64,000 nt of DNA from Chloroflexota bacterium (GTDB lineage: Bacteria; Chloroflexota; Anaerolineae; Anaerolineales; Villigracilaceae): positions 1-64,000 of the forward strand of contig JAIOOU010000007.1 of the NCBI GenBank assembly GCA_021414245.1. The letters run 5' to 3'. Numbering within the stretch: the first letter of the stretch is position 1; each line of letters starts with the position of its first letter. Both the position numbers and the translations under genes were made by a program. Shown here one piece after another: positions 8,275 to 16,671 of this stretch. Below the pieces are notes generated by a model, which worked only from the letters and a program-made list of their open reading frames with translations, was not told the DNA's origin and ran no database searches.

Positions 8275-8828
8275 GATTGTTCAAGCAGCTTGTATCAGTT
8301 TTTGCCGTCCTGGCTGTGATTGTCGCCGGGCTGATGATCTTTGCCTTCGATGTGATCAAGATCGACTGGATTTCCTTTATGGAGATCCAATCCTCATACG
8401 GCACGCAGGAAGAGCCGCGTTCCGTTCCGGCTCAGTCCATCCCCGTGGAGGGACCGGCTTATATTCCCGGCGCAGGAGCGCCTGTCAACCCGGTCCCCGC
8501 AGATGAAACCTCCATTGCGCGCGGTGCGGAAATTTTCGCCATTAACTGCGTGATGTGCCATGGCGAGACCGGACAGGGAAATGGCACCATTGCGGCCTTC
8601 CTGGTTAAGAAGAAACCCGCCGATCTTACCGGCGCTCTTGTTCAAACCAAGACCGATGGCAACCTTTTCATCTCCATCACCAATGGGGTATTTAACCCGG
8701 ATAACTCGCTCTTCCCCGATGTGAATTTTTCCGGTCAAATGCCGCCCATGAATGAAAACCTGACCGTTCGCGAACGCTGGGATGTGATCAACTACATCCG
8801 TACGCTCAAAGCGCCGCAAACACCCTAG
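8271..8828 (+). CDS. actE: Monohaem cytochrome c, complex III subunit ActE
   Basis: The protein has 185 residues. An uncleaved membrane anchor (residues 8-27) precedes a Pro-rich linker and a class I cytochrome c domain with CVMCH at 93-97 and a likely Met ligand in the GQMPPM motif near residue 150. The start overlaps the actD stop (ATGA), which ties it to the operon. In known complexes ActE receives electrons from ActA. Confidence 0.85.
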   Translation: MRLFKQLVSVFAVLAVIVAGLMIFAFDVIKIDWISFMEIQSSYGTQEEPRSVPAQSIPVEGPAYIPGAGAPVNPVPADETSIARGAEIFAINCVMCHGETGQGNGTIAAFLVKKKPADLTGALVQTKTDGNLFISITNGVFNPDNSLFPDVNFSGQMPPMNENLTVRERWDVINYIRTLKAPQTP

Positions 8829-8840
8829 GAAGGCAACAGA

Positions 8841-9470
8841 ATGAATGACGATGTCCGAAAATATATCTTTAATACGCTGACCATATTCATCGTGGGACTG
8901 ATCATCTGGATCGGCTTCCTGTTTATCAATGCCTGTGGATTCACATTGACTTGTAAACAGGGCGCTCCTGTTGTGGAACGCACTCCCATCCCCACGTTAA
9001 TACCAGCCACGCTGCCGGCTGCGGCCCGTTATATTCCACCAACGGCTACCGCACAGGTCGACATCGCGGATATGCAGGTTACCCCCACCGTGGAGGCGGG
9101 AAGTCGAGTTGCTCATCCCTCCAACCCCGGCGGCCCCGGCCCGGCAGTTGACCTGGCTGGTGACAAGGATGCCGGCAAGCTGATTTTTGAGACCAATTGT
9201 TCGGTATGCCATATGCCGGAAGGCAAGGGCGGCCATGTCAACCCCGGATCAACACTCGGTGTGATCCCCGCGCTCAACCCCATTGACGAGACGCTCAAGG
9301 ATTCCGACTATAAGACCTTTGCAGCCAACATTGATTTGTTCATCGAGCATGGCTCCATGCCGGCGGGACCCAGCCCTGTCTTCCAAATGCCTGCGTGGGG
9401 TGACTTGAAGCTTCTCACGTCGCAACAGATCGCTGATGTCATCGCCTACGTCATTAGCTTGAATCCTTAA
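8841..9470 (+). CDS. Monohaem cytochrome c, last gene of the complex III operon
   Basis: The protein has 209 residues with one N-terminal membrane helix (about 11-31), a Thr/Pro/Ala-rich linker to about residue 105, and a cytochrome c domain with CSVCH near 128-132 and a probable Met ligand in FQMPAW. It is 12 bases after actE with an AGGAAGG ribosome site. Complex III operons normally have ActF (a second ActC-like membrane protein) near here; none is present, so this operon carries a second monohaem cytochrome instead. It may be the exit point to a soluble carrier or an oxidase. Confidence 0.8.
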   Translation: MNDDVRKYIFNTLTIFIVGLIIWIGFLFINACGFTLTCKQGAPVVERTPIPTLIPATLPAAARYIPPTATAQVDIADMQVTPTVEAGSRVAHPSNPGGPGPAVDLAGDKDAGKLIFETNCSVCHMPEGKGGHVNPGSTLGVIPALNPIDETLKDSDYKTFAANIDLFIEHGSMPAGPSPVFQMPAWGDLKLLTSQQIADVIAYVISLNP

Positions 9471-9522
9471 TAAACAGAATTGTCTTGAAGGCAATCCAGG
9501 TTGATCGTCAGCCAGGATTTTT

Positions 9523-9569
9523 CCAGCAGTGGGTCCCCGTCCATGGACGAAGACCCACTGCTGGTTTTT
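9523..9569 (+). terminator. Terminator of the complex III operon
   Basis: A perfect 13-bp stem (9523-9535 with 9552-9564) encloses a 16-base loop and is followed by TTTTT, 50 bases after the last cytochrome stop. Confidence 0.8.
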
Positions 9570-9646
9570 CGATTAAATTCAAGGGCGCGGGCTTTTTGTC
9601 GGAGTGCGTGAGATTCGAACATTTTCCCCAATGGGGAGCGCGGACC

Positions 9647-9682
9647 AAAAAAAACGTCCCACGAAAGTGGGACGTTTTTTTT
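9647..9682 (-). terminator. Terminator of tRNA-Ser
   Basis: A GTCCCAC/GTGGGAC stem with a GAAA loop is flanked by eight A and eight T, so it works from either strand. It begins at the CCA end of the tRNA on the minus strand and should end that transcript. Confidence 0.8.
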
Positions 9683-9771
9683 GGCGGAGAGGGCGGGATT
9701 CGAACCCGCGAACCTTTGTGGGTTACACGCTTTCCAAGCGTGCGCGCTAAGCCAGACTACGCGACCTCTCC
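9682..9771 (-). tRNA. tRNA-Ser (anticodon GGA), CCA encoded
   Basis: Read on the minus strand, the gene begins GGAGAGG and ends CCTCTCC-G-CCA, giving a 7-bp acceptor stem. The anticodon stem GCACGC/GCGTGT holds the loop TTGGAAA, so the anticodon is GGA, which reads UCC and UCU. A long variable arm and the T-loop GTTCGAATC are present, as expected for a class II serine tRNA. It matches the serine-sensing T-box before serS at 46039. Confidence 0.95.
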
Positions 9772-9872
9772 AGTAATTCAGCGGGCAAATTATACCAACG
9801 TGTTGTGCATATGACAAGCGAATATATAAAGAACAAGCCTGGCATAAAAAAGCAGGCGAACGCGCCCTTTTT

Positions 9873-10790
9873 CTATTGACCTGTGATTGCCGTCTGTGCG
9901 CAGCGAAAACCACGGCTCAATCCGGCGGAGGCGGGTTCATGCCGTAAACGGCTGGTGAGGACGATTTCGCGTTCACCCTCATTATACGAAGTGCTGCGAA
10001 GCGAACGTTCGACGCCGGTTTCGGGTCCCATCGGATTCCTGCGGGGGGAGTGGGAATAATAATTGGGGTCATACCAGTCCGCGATCCATTCGCGGACATT
10101 CCCCGACATGTTGAGCACTCCGTAGGGGCTGGCCCCCAACGGATAGCGGTATGAGGATACAGCTTCGCCGATCAGGGCCCCGCTGTAATTTGCCAGGCGG
10201 GGGGTGGGCAGTTCGTTCCCCCATGGATAGCTTCGTTCGTCCGTTCCGCGGGCAGCCTTTTCCCATTCGGCTTCGGTGGGAAGGCGCCTTCCCGCCCATT
10301 GACAATATTCCTGCGCCTGAAACCAGGAGATGTAGACGATGGGGTGATCCCGGTAGATCCAGTTGTTGAATTCCGTATTGTTCGAAACAGGGGTTGTGCA
10401 CCGGTTGTCTTTCAGGCATTTTAAATACATGGCGTTGGTTACTTCAACGCGATCCATCCAAAAAGCATCAAGATAAACTTCATGCGTGGGTGAATCGGGA
10501 AAATCGTGATTATGGGCAACCCCCATCAGGAATTTTCCCTCTGACACAAACAACTGGATCATTCCATCGCTGGCCGATATCTTTTCCGCGATTGGTGTGA
10601 CCGGGGATTTTCTGCCCAGATTGAATGAGGCAATGTCAAAGCGCACCCTTTCCAGGGTCAGGGTGCCATTTTGATAGGCATGGATAAAACGCAGGGCAAC
10701 ATCCAGATTCCAAACGATGGTCCCCAGCGCGGATAACAGGCAAACCAGAATAACCATGTAAATAAAGGATTTGGTTCTCGATCTTTTCAT
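9873..10790 (-). CDS. Membrane-anchored SUMF1/FGE-sulfatase-fold protein lacking the active-site cysteines
   Basis: The protein has 305 residues: an N-terminal membrane helix (about 8-27), a spacer, then an FGE-like domain from about residue 75 to the end (RLPTEAEWEKAARG, YPWGNE, MSGNVREWIADWY, RGFRCA). True formylglycine-generating enzymes have two cysteines in the segment before the terminal GFRC motif; here that segment reads RSTSYNEGERE and has none. It is therefore more likely a binding or regulatory member of the fold than a sulfatase activator. No sulfatase gene is nearby. Confidence 0.8.
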   Translation of the reverse strand: MKRSRTKSFIYMVILVCLLSALGTIVWNLDVALRFIHAYQNGTLTLERVRFDIASFNLGRKSPVTPIAEKISASDGMIQLFVSEGKFLMGVAHNHDFPDSPTHEVYLDAFWMDRVEVTNAMYLKCLKDNRCTTPVSNNTEFNNWIYRDHPIVYISWFQAQEYCQWAGRRLPTEAEWEKAARGTDERSYPWGNELPTPRLANYSGALIGEAVSSYRYPLGASPYGVLNMSGNVREWIADWYDPNYYSHSPRRNPMGPETGVERSLRSTSYNEGEREIVLTSRLRHEPASAGLSRGFRCAQTAITGQ

Positions 10791-10909
10791 GAAATCATCC
10801 GATTGGACAAACTCTTCACTGTGATAAATTACCGAGCAGGCAAGGTGACAGTTGAATCGATTTTACCCCATTGGATTTGCCGTCAACTTGGATCCCGGGA
10901 CAGACAACC

Positions 10910-11830
10910 CTATTGCAGATGGATATAATCCGTTTTCTTTCCCCCAAAAAATCCGACGGCCAGATGATAAATAGCATATAGTTCAAGGGCAAAGGGAAGA
11001 TATCCGCCGTATCCCAGGAGCGGCATTTCAAAGACATGCAGCCAGTTGCCCCAGGCGACTTGATAGACCCATTTCGGATAGGAAAAATAGTTCCACATCT
11101 CCCAAAAGAAGGCAGTCAGCAAGACTCCCAGCCAAAGAGCCAGGACCGGACGCCAGTCGCCCTTTTCCGTCGAAGCGGCCAGAGACCGGTTTCCCAGCCA
11201 GACATTAATCGGTTCCAGGATGAAATAAATGGAGAGCCAGATAAACGGGAAACAGATCTTCGGCCAGAGCAGCAGCGACCCGAGCATGAGCCATCCGGCT
11301 ATAAAGAAGATGGATGTGGTGCGTAGGTCAGTGCCGACGACGGGTCCGCGGTTGAGGTGCTTTAGAAAGTTGAAACTGGCAAGGAGTTCCGCGCTGCCAA
11401 ATACGGCCGGAATCACGGTTGTAAAGCTCAATGTCGTCCAAAAGGCATATTGAAGGGGTGAAAAGGTCGCGGCACCGATGTAGATCCAATTTTGCGTGCG
11501 CAGGTTGAGTACTTCGAAGAGCCACCATCCGGGTACGGAGACCAGAAACAGGCCGATGTATCCGGATCGGCTGCGGGCCAGCAGGGAGGTGCCCGTACGC
11601 CGGAAGACCAGGCCATCGATGGCAAGGCAATAACCCAGCCAGAGCGGGAAGAAACCCCAATGCGTGCGTATCCCCGGCAGAGTCCAATTCAGGACCCAAA
11701 AAACCAACACCAGGCTTAATCCAAGCCGGCCATGCAGCGGGAATTTATGTTTTGTTTGATCGATGGTCAAATGGATCCTCTTTCCTTCGAATGGAAATGC
11801 TGTCGGGTACAGTCCGGGTTGTGAGTGCAT
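10910..11830 (-). CDS. Polytopic membrane protein, function unknown
   Basis: I do not recognise this protein of about 306 residues. It has seven or eight hydrophobic helices, many containing Trp, Phe and Tyr (LTAFFWEMWNYFSYPKW, VPGWWLFEVLNL). The N-terminus is uncertain. ATG 11830 was taken; the frame is open to a TTG at 11857, and a TTG near 11769 has a better ribosome site (AGAGGA) and would start just before the first helix. Glu, Asn and Trp residues inside the helices suggest an enzyme or pigment-type pocket, but this is only an impression. Confidence 0.7.
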   Translation of the reverse strand: MHSQPGLYPTAFPFEGKRIHLTIDQTKHKFPLHGRLGLSLVLVFWVLNWTLPGIRTHWGFFPLWLGYCLAIDGLVFRRTGTSLLARSRSGYIGLFLVSVPGWWLFEVLNLRTQNWIYIGAATFSPLQYAFWTTLSFTTVIPAVFGSAELLASFNFLKHLNRGPVVGTDLRTTSIFFIAGWLMLGSLLLWPKICFPFIWLSIYFILEPINVWLGNRSLAASTEKGDWRPVLALWLGVLLTAFFWEMWNYFSYPKWVYQVAWGNWLHVFEMPLLGYGGYLPFALELYAIYHLAVGFFGGKKTDYIHLQ

Positions 11831-11948
11831 TATAGGCCGAAGCTCCTCCAATTTCAATCAAATCCCATCCAAAGCAGATGGAAAACTCCTTGTTTGACCC
11901 GGCACTTGAAATTTTTGGTCACGGTGCTATGATGAGATTGGAGGCCCC

Positions 11949-12311
11949 ATGAGTAAAAACTTGAAGCAAACTCTTTTCTGGCTGCCACGCCTGGCGGGGA
12001 TCGCATTCGTGCTGTTCATCAGCCTGTTTGCCCTGGATATCTTTGACTTGCAGCTTGGTTTTTGGGGGACCGTGGTTGGGTTGTTCATGCATCTGATCCC
12101 GTCCATTTTGCTGGCGGTGGGGATCGCCCTCGCCTGGATCTGGAAACGGGAGTGGATTGGCGCAGTAATCTTTGCGGGCTGGGCGGTCTTTTATCTTATA
12201 AGTGTGCGCGGCTTTGACTGGACCGTTTATGCGATCATCGCGGGGATTCCGGCTGTGGTGGCTGCTTTGTTTTGGATTGGCTGGGTTTGGCGTGAACGGA
12301 TCCGGGAATAA
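11949..12311 (+). CDS. Small four-helix membrane protein, function unknown
   Basis: The protein has 120 residues with four hydrophobic segments (LPRLAGIAFVLFISLFALD, VGLFMHLIPSILLAVGIALAW, IGAVIFAGWAVFYLI and IIAGIPAVVAALFWIGWVW) and a basic end. Small proteins with this pattern are frequent in Anaerolineae and other bacteria as conserved hypotheticals. The ATG follows GGAGG by 5 bases. The PilZ gene starts 29 bases after its stop, so the two may form an operon. Confidence 0.75.
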   Translation: MSKNLKQTLFWLPRLAGIAFVLFISLFALDIFDLQLGFWGTVVGLFMHLIPSILLAVGIALAWIWKREWIGAVIFAGWAVFYLISVRGFDWTVYAIIAGIPAVVAALFWIGWVWRERIRE

Positions 12312-12339
12312 CCTGGCTGTCAAATCTGCGGAGGTGCGT

Positions 12340-12711
12340 ATGAACAAACTGCGAATGACCAAACGCAGGAAGGTAATGACGTTCACACCCGTCTATGACC
12401 TTCATGCCAAAACCCTTCTCGGCTATCTTGCGGACCTGACCTTGAAGGGGGCATTGATGGTGAGTGAAACACCTGTTGAGGTTGACCGGGCATTGACCCT
12501 GGCGATCGAGTTCCGGATCTCCCCTGATAAACAACCCATGCACATGACCGTATCTGCGCGCGTGGCCTGGTGCAAACTGGAGGAACACCGCACTTATTAC
12601 AATACCGGCCTGGAATTCCTGGGAGTGACCGATCAAACCAGGAATTTGATTGAATTGGTTTTGCAGACCCATCAATTCAGCCGTGAAATGCCGGCAAGGC
12701 AAAATCCTTAG
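12340..12711 (+). CDS. PilZ-domain protein, probable cyclic-di-GMP receptor
   Basis: The protein has 123 residues and is a single PilZ domain. It begins with a basic stretch (KRRKVMTF, the position of the RxxxR motif) followed by DLTLKGAL at the position of the usual [DN]xSxxG motif, and then the beta-barrel pattern through TGLEFLG. The Ser of the second motif is replaced by Thr, which may still bind. The start at 12340 was taken because GGAGG lies 5 bases upstream; the same frame is open earlier but overlaps the previous gene. Confidence 0.75.
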   Translation: MNKLRMTKRRKVMTFTPVYDLHAKTLLGYLADLTLKGALMVSETPVEVDRALTLAIEFRISPDKQPMHMTVSARVAWCKLEEHRTYYNTGLEFLGVTDQTRNLIELVLQTHQFSREMPARQNP

Positions 12712-12866
12712 CGCAGCGATTGGGGAATCAGCCTTATCGCCTGTCTCCGATATCATGATTGAATATGCCGGATAAACCGGATAGCGGGCGCGCCGCCCTA
12801 TGAGGTTGTATCGGTTGATGTCATAATATGACCGGTTTGGAATCCCTGCATACATGGAGAATTAAA

Positions 12867-14876
12867 ATGAATATCCGCCTAATCCGGTTCGTATGTCTGG
12901 CGTTAACCATGATTGTCCTGATATCCTGTTCAGGGAACGCTCTTCAGACGCCAGAGAAGTTCACGGAAATTCCCGTGACTGATACAGCCGCGAATGTTTC
13001 CCTGCCCGCCCTGTCCATTACCCTGCAAGCCGCGAATATTTCACAGGGCATTACCCTGGATACCGGTGGGGATGTGGATACGGAAGTGATATCCGCCGGC
13101 AATCCTGCGCAGGAGGCACGGGCAACCGGCAATGGGAAGGCCCTTTCCGGGAGCGGGAATAGCATTCCGGATGGTTACATGCAGTTCAATGTGGATGACA
13201 GCCAGCTTGCCAACGGAAAGCCCACTTCACATGTGAGCGTTGAAGTGGATTATTACGATCAGGGCCTGGATTCGTTTTCCTTGCAGTATGACGCCCTGCC
13301 CGGCAGCGGCTCGGACGGGTTGTTTGCGGGCGGCGGGTCAATTTTCAAGACCAATACGCTGACTTTCAAGACGGCGGTTTTTAATCTGTGCGATGCCAAT
13401 TTCGGCAATCGCGACAACGGGGCCGATTTTCGGATCTCCGATAATGGAGACGGCCGGGAGACGATTCATGCCGTGCGAGTAATGGGTCTGCCCGATTCGG
13501 CTTCGATCGTTAATGTGGATGATTTCGGCGCGAATCCTTTTGACGGGCAACCCGACAGCGGGGCGATCCAGTCGGTTCTGGATTCAACTTGCAGCGGAGC
13601 AACGATCGTTTTTACCTCGCCGGCAAACAACCCCGATTACAAAGGCTATCTGATCGACAGGACCCTGTTCCTGACCGGGATGTCTGCAAAACACGATCTG
13701 ACCTTTACCTCGAGCGACCCCAATGATCATGCCTTGCTGCGTGCCAGCGCGGACTTGAAGGGATTTGTTGTCCGGCTTTTTTCGCGCTCCCGTTTCAGCA
13801 ATGCAGGCGATATCGATGACATCAATTTTGGAAATATTGATGTGAATGGCGGGCGCGATGTGCGGGTTTGCCTGGGCCCGGATCAGGTCATCAACGGAGT
13901 GGGCGACAATTGGGGTTCGTGGCTCCCTGAATGTACGGTTGCCGGGGACCCGTGGTGTTCGCCCGGCAATATTGGCATGGACGGGGCGCTTGATAATTTG
14001 GATGTGACCCAGGATTATCAGGCCCATCCCTCGGGCTGGACCACCGGCGTGGTGGTTCATGACCTGGTGAACTCACAGGCGGAATGCGGGACGGCGCTGG
14101 CCTTTGGCGGCGCGGCGGGCACGATCCAGAATGTGACCATTGATACGGCGGGAGACCATGTGCATGCTCCCGGTTGTACCTATACGGATGACGATGGAGA
14201 TCAGACCGGCTGGTCGGATGGCATTACCCTGTTTGGGCCTGCGCACACGGTATCAAACAATACCATCATCAACCCGTCCGATGTGGGGATCGTTTATTTC
14301 GGCGGGAAAAATACATTGATCGCCAACAACACCATCCGTGTAACGCAGGGGAATTACGGGGCCTTTGCGGGGATCGCACTGCATCCGTGGTCGTTTGGGG
14401 ATGTGTCGGGTGTGCAGATCATGGGGAACCAGGTCACCAGCGAAGGTGACACGAAGTGCGGCGGATTGCATGCGGGCATCAATCTGGGTCCACAGATGTG
14501 GGGCGGAGCCTGTGTCAGCGAGGCGACTGGAGCTGTGTATGGAAACAGCGCGGCCTGTTCCAACGAGCCGGATGTATCGAAGGTCGCCGCCTGCACATCA
14601 CGCAAGTGCCAGCTGTGGGCATACCTGCCCGCGGACGGGACCCTTACGATGAAGGATAATACCGTGACTGGCGCGAACATCAATTATCTGGTCGAAGGAT
14701 TGGATGTCCTCGGTCAATTCATTGACCGAAACAACGTCAGCCAGGCACCGCGGGTTTCAGATTGGCAGGCGGCCAGAAGCGGCTGCAATGGGGTCACATG
14801 GGGCGCGCTGGACAAGGTCGCACATCACCCGTCGTTGACCGGCTATACGGACCTGCTCATTCACTGTGAAAGGTAA
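12867..14876 (+). CDS. Secreted lipoprotein with right-handed beta-helix (pectate-lyase-like)
   Basis: The protein has 669 residues. A lipoprotein signal ends in LISC, so it should be anchored outside the membrane. After about 200 residues of beta-rich sequence comes a pectate-lyase-like start (VNVDDFGANPFDGQPDSGAIQ), the usual opening of the Pectate_lyase_3 fold, and then repeated strands (NNTIINPSDVGIVYFGG, NTLIANNTIRVTQG) typical of parallel beta-helix coils. A Cys-rich region near the end may form disulfides. It may bind or cleave polysaccharide; no catalytic set could be assigned. The start at 12867 has GGAGA upstream. Confidence 0.8.
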   Translation: MNIRLIRFVCLALTMIVLISCSGNALQTPEKFTEIPVTDTAANVSLPALSITLQAANISQGITLDTGGDVDTEVISAGNPAQEARATGNGKALSGSGNSIPDGYMQFNVDDSQLANGKPTSHVSVEVDYYDQGLDSFSLQYDALPGSGSDGLFAGGGSIFKTNTLTFKTAVFNLCDANFGNRDNGADFRISDNGDGRETIHAVRVMGLPDSASIVNVDDFGANPFDGQPDSGAIQSVLDSTCSGATIVFTSPANNPDYKGYLIDRTLFLTGMSAKHDLTFTSSDPNDHALLRASADLKGFVVRLFSRSRFSNAGDIDDINFGNIDVNGGRDVRVCLGPDQVINGVGDNWGSWLPECTVAGDPWCSPGNIGMDGALDNLDVTQDYQAHPSGWTTGVVVHDLVNSQAECGTALAFGGAAGTIQNVTIDTAGDHVHAPGCTYTDDDGDQTGWSDGITLFGPAHTVSNNTIINPSDVGIVYFGGKNTLIANNTIRVTQGNYGAFAGIALHPWSFGDVSGVQIMGNQVTSEGDTKCGGLHAGINLGPQMWGGACVSEATGAVYGNSAACSNEPDVSKVAACTSRKCQLWAYLPADGTLTMKDNTVTGANINYLVEGLDVLGQFIDRNNVSQAPRVSDWQAARSGCNGVTWGALDKVAHHPSLTGYTDLLIHCER

Positions 14877-14909
14877 CAGGGCGGGGCTGCTCTCTCCAGG
14901 TTGAATATC

Positions 14910-14949
14910 AAAAAGGGACAGCCGCTAATTTTGGCGGCTGTCCCTTTTT
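14910..14949 (+). terminator. Rho-independent terminator
   Basis: The stem AAAAAGGGACAGCCGC pairs with GCGGCTGTCCCTTTTT around a short AT-rich loop, starting about 33 bases after the beta-helix lipoprotein stop. Confidence 0.85.
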
Positions 14950-14950
14950 G

Positions 14951-15182
14951 AATCTCCTCAAAAAAATCCTTGAACATGTGACTCGCGGTCATTTGGATTT
15001 CAGGATGCGCGCATTGCAGGTGAAACAATTCAGGATGTGAATCTGCATGGCTGGCATTATCAGCCTTCTTCGAGTTTATTGCAAACCCCTTCCGGGCAAC
15101 TCAGGCGATATTTTTTCCGGCGTTCAGGGACAAAAAGACCGCCTCATCCGTGGGGATTTCCCTGCGATGATAAAATCGGTTC
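14951..15182. other. Non-coding stretch upstream of the sigma factor
   Basis: I see no convincing gene here. The only signal noted is a -10-like GATAAAAT at 15169-15176. It ends 7 bases before the sigma factor ATG, so the transcript would begin at or next to the start codon (leaderless). Confidence 0.4.
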
Positions 15183-15743
15183 ATGGATCTATCTGAAGAT
15201 GATTTGCACCTGATTCAACGCGTGGCTCAGAACGACCAGCAGGCCTTTCTGGCTTTATATGACCGGTATGCCGGCCGGGTGCATGCGTTGACTCTGCGCA
15301 TCCTCAACGACCCGATGATGGCTGAAGAAGCTACCCAGGATACCTTTATGAAGTTGTGGAGTCGCGCCCGCTTGTATTTGGTCGAGCGCGGCTCGTTTGT
15401 CGTCTGGCTGTTGACCATTGCACGCCGCACGGCCCTTGACCGTTTGAGGATGGAGGGGCGCCGCCCGCTGCTCTCGGATTCGACCGACCCCGAAGGCATC
15501 TGGCCTGTGCTTGCGGACAGCAGCCGGAATGAGGATGAGGCCCGCTGGAGGAGTTTGTATTTCATGCTTCACGATATGCCCGGCGAACAAAGACGGGTCA
15601 TCGAGCTGGCTTATTATCAGGGGTTGAGCCAGAGTGAGATCGCGCAGGAGCTTGGCTGGCCGCTCGGCACGGTCAAAACCCGCATGCGGGCCGCCCTGGA
15701 ACACCTGCGCCGTGAATGGCTAAAAGATGAGTGCGCCGGCTAA
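15183..15743 (+). CDS. ECF-type RNA polymerase sigma factor (RpoE/SigK-like)
   Basis: The protein has 186 residues. Sigma region 2 is present (ALYDRYAGRVHALTLRI, EEATQDTFMKLW, GSFVVWLLTIARRTALDRLR), followed by a linker and region 4 (LPGEQ-type MPGEQRRVIELAYYQGLSQSEIAQ, then PLGTVKTRMRAALEHLR). The anti-sigma gene 47 bases downstream is the usual partner. There is no ribosome site; a -10-like box 7 bases before the ATG suggests a leaderless mRNA. The operon may also control the lipoprotein at 16672. Confidence 0.93.
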   Translation: MDLSEDDLHLIQRVAQNDQQAFLALYDRYAGRVHALTLRILNDPMMAEEATQDTFMKLWSRARLYLVERGSFVVWLLTIARRTALDRLRMEGRRPLLSDSTDPEGIWPVLADSSRNEDEARWRSLYFMLHDMPGEQRRVIELAYYQGLSQSEIAQELGWPLGTVKTRMRAALEHLRREWLKDECAG

Positions 15744-15790
15744 ATCCAAAAGCCGCCTTCCCATCGTAAATAGAAATAGAGAAAGAATAT

Positions 15791-16513
15791 ATGGACGAGA
15801 CACACCGCATTTTTCAGGAAACCATTTCCGCATATGCACTGGGCGCCTTGGACGCGGACGAATCGTCCGCGCTCAAGATTCACCTGCAGACCTGCGAAGC
15901 GTGCCGGGCGGAATTGGCCGGCTATCAGCGCGTCGGCATGGGACTTTTGTCGGCTTTGCCTCCGCAGGCTCCGGGTCCGCAGGTGAGGCGCGCTCTGCAA
16001 AAACGTCTCAAAGGAAGCCGTCCTTCGTTCCAATTGTCGTTTGGCCAGGCACTCTTATCCGGCGCACTGGCGCTCATGCTGGTGTTAAATGTGATTTCGA
16101 TCCGGCAGGTTGATTCGCTCAAAAAACAGCAGGCGGAATTGAACCGGGAGTTGTATTCCGGGCAGACTGCCATTGCGATGCTGGCCTACCCGGATACACA
16201 ATCCATTCCTTTCTATCAGGAAGGGATCTCAGGCAGTCTGCTGGTGGACCGGCAGCGGAATTTGGTGGCGGTCTTCGCCTGGCATTTGCCGCCGGTTCCC
16301 GCGGACAAGACCTATCAGATGTGGCTGATCGATTCGCAGGGCGATCGCACGAGCGGCGGTTTTCTCGTGCCCGAAATGAACCGGCCTTTTGAAACTGCCG
16401 TGATTTCGCTCTCGCTGCCCCTGACCGGTTTCACGGGCTTCGGCATCACACTCGAACCTTTCGGCGGAAGCCCAAAGCCGACCGGCCCCAGGATCCTGCT
16501 GGTTGATCTTTAG
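15791..16513 (+). CDS. Anti-sigma factor, RskA family with zinc-binding anti-sigma motif
   Basis: The protein has 240 residues. The cytoplasmic N-terminus has the ZAS motif HLQTCEACR (HxxxCxxC) and ALGALDADE, which together contact ECF sigma factors. One membrane helix (about residues 82-101) leads to an extracytoplasmic RskA domain (AVFAWHLPPVPADKTYQMWLI, and GFGITLEPFGGSPKPTGP near the end). It should hold the sigma factor encoded just upstream at the membrane until a signal causes release. Confidence 0.9.
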   Translation: MDETHRIFQETISAYALGALDADESSALKIHLQTCEACRAELAGYQRVGMGLLSALPPQAPGPQVRRALQKRLKGSRPSFQLSFGQALLSGALALMLVLNVISIRQVDSLKKQQAELNRELYSGQTAIAMLAYPDTQSIPFYQEGISGSLLVDRQRNLVAVFAWHLPPVPADKTYQMWLIDSQGDRTSGGFLVPEMNRPFETAVISLSLPLTGFTGFGITLEPFGGSPKPTGPRILLVDL

Positions 16514-16531
16514 AATTGACCTTTCCATCAG

Positions 16532-16562
16532 GCCCGTCATCCACGCGATGGCGGGTTTTTGC
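16532..16562 (+). terminator. Terminator of the sigma/anti-sigma operon
   Basis: A short stem CCCGTCATC/GATGGCGGG (one G-T pair) is followed by TTTTTGCTTTT, 18 bases after the anti-sigma stop. Confidence 0.65.
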
Positions 16563-16671
16563 TTTTCCTCATCAAAAACTAAGACAGGCGAAATCCAAAC
16601 CTAAAAGCGGCGGCGTAGTTATCAGTGAAGGCAAGCCTGCCTTAATTCACTCTTATTGGAGGAGACCATTC

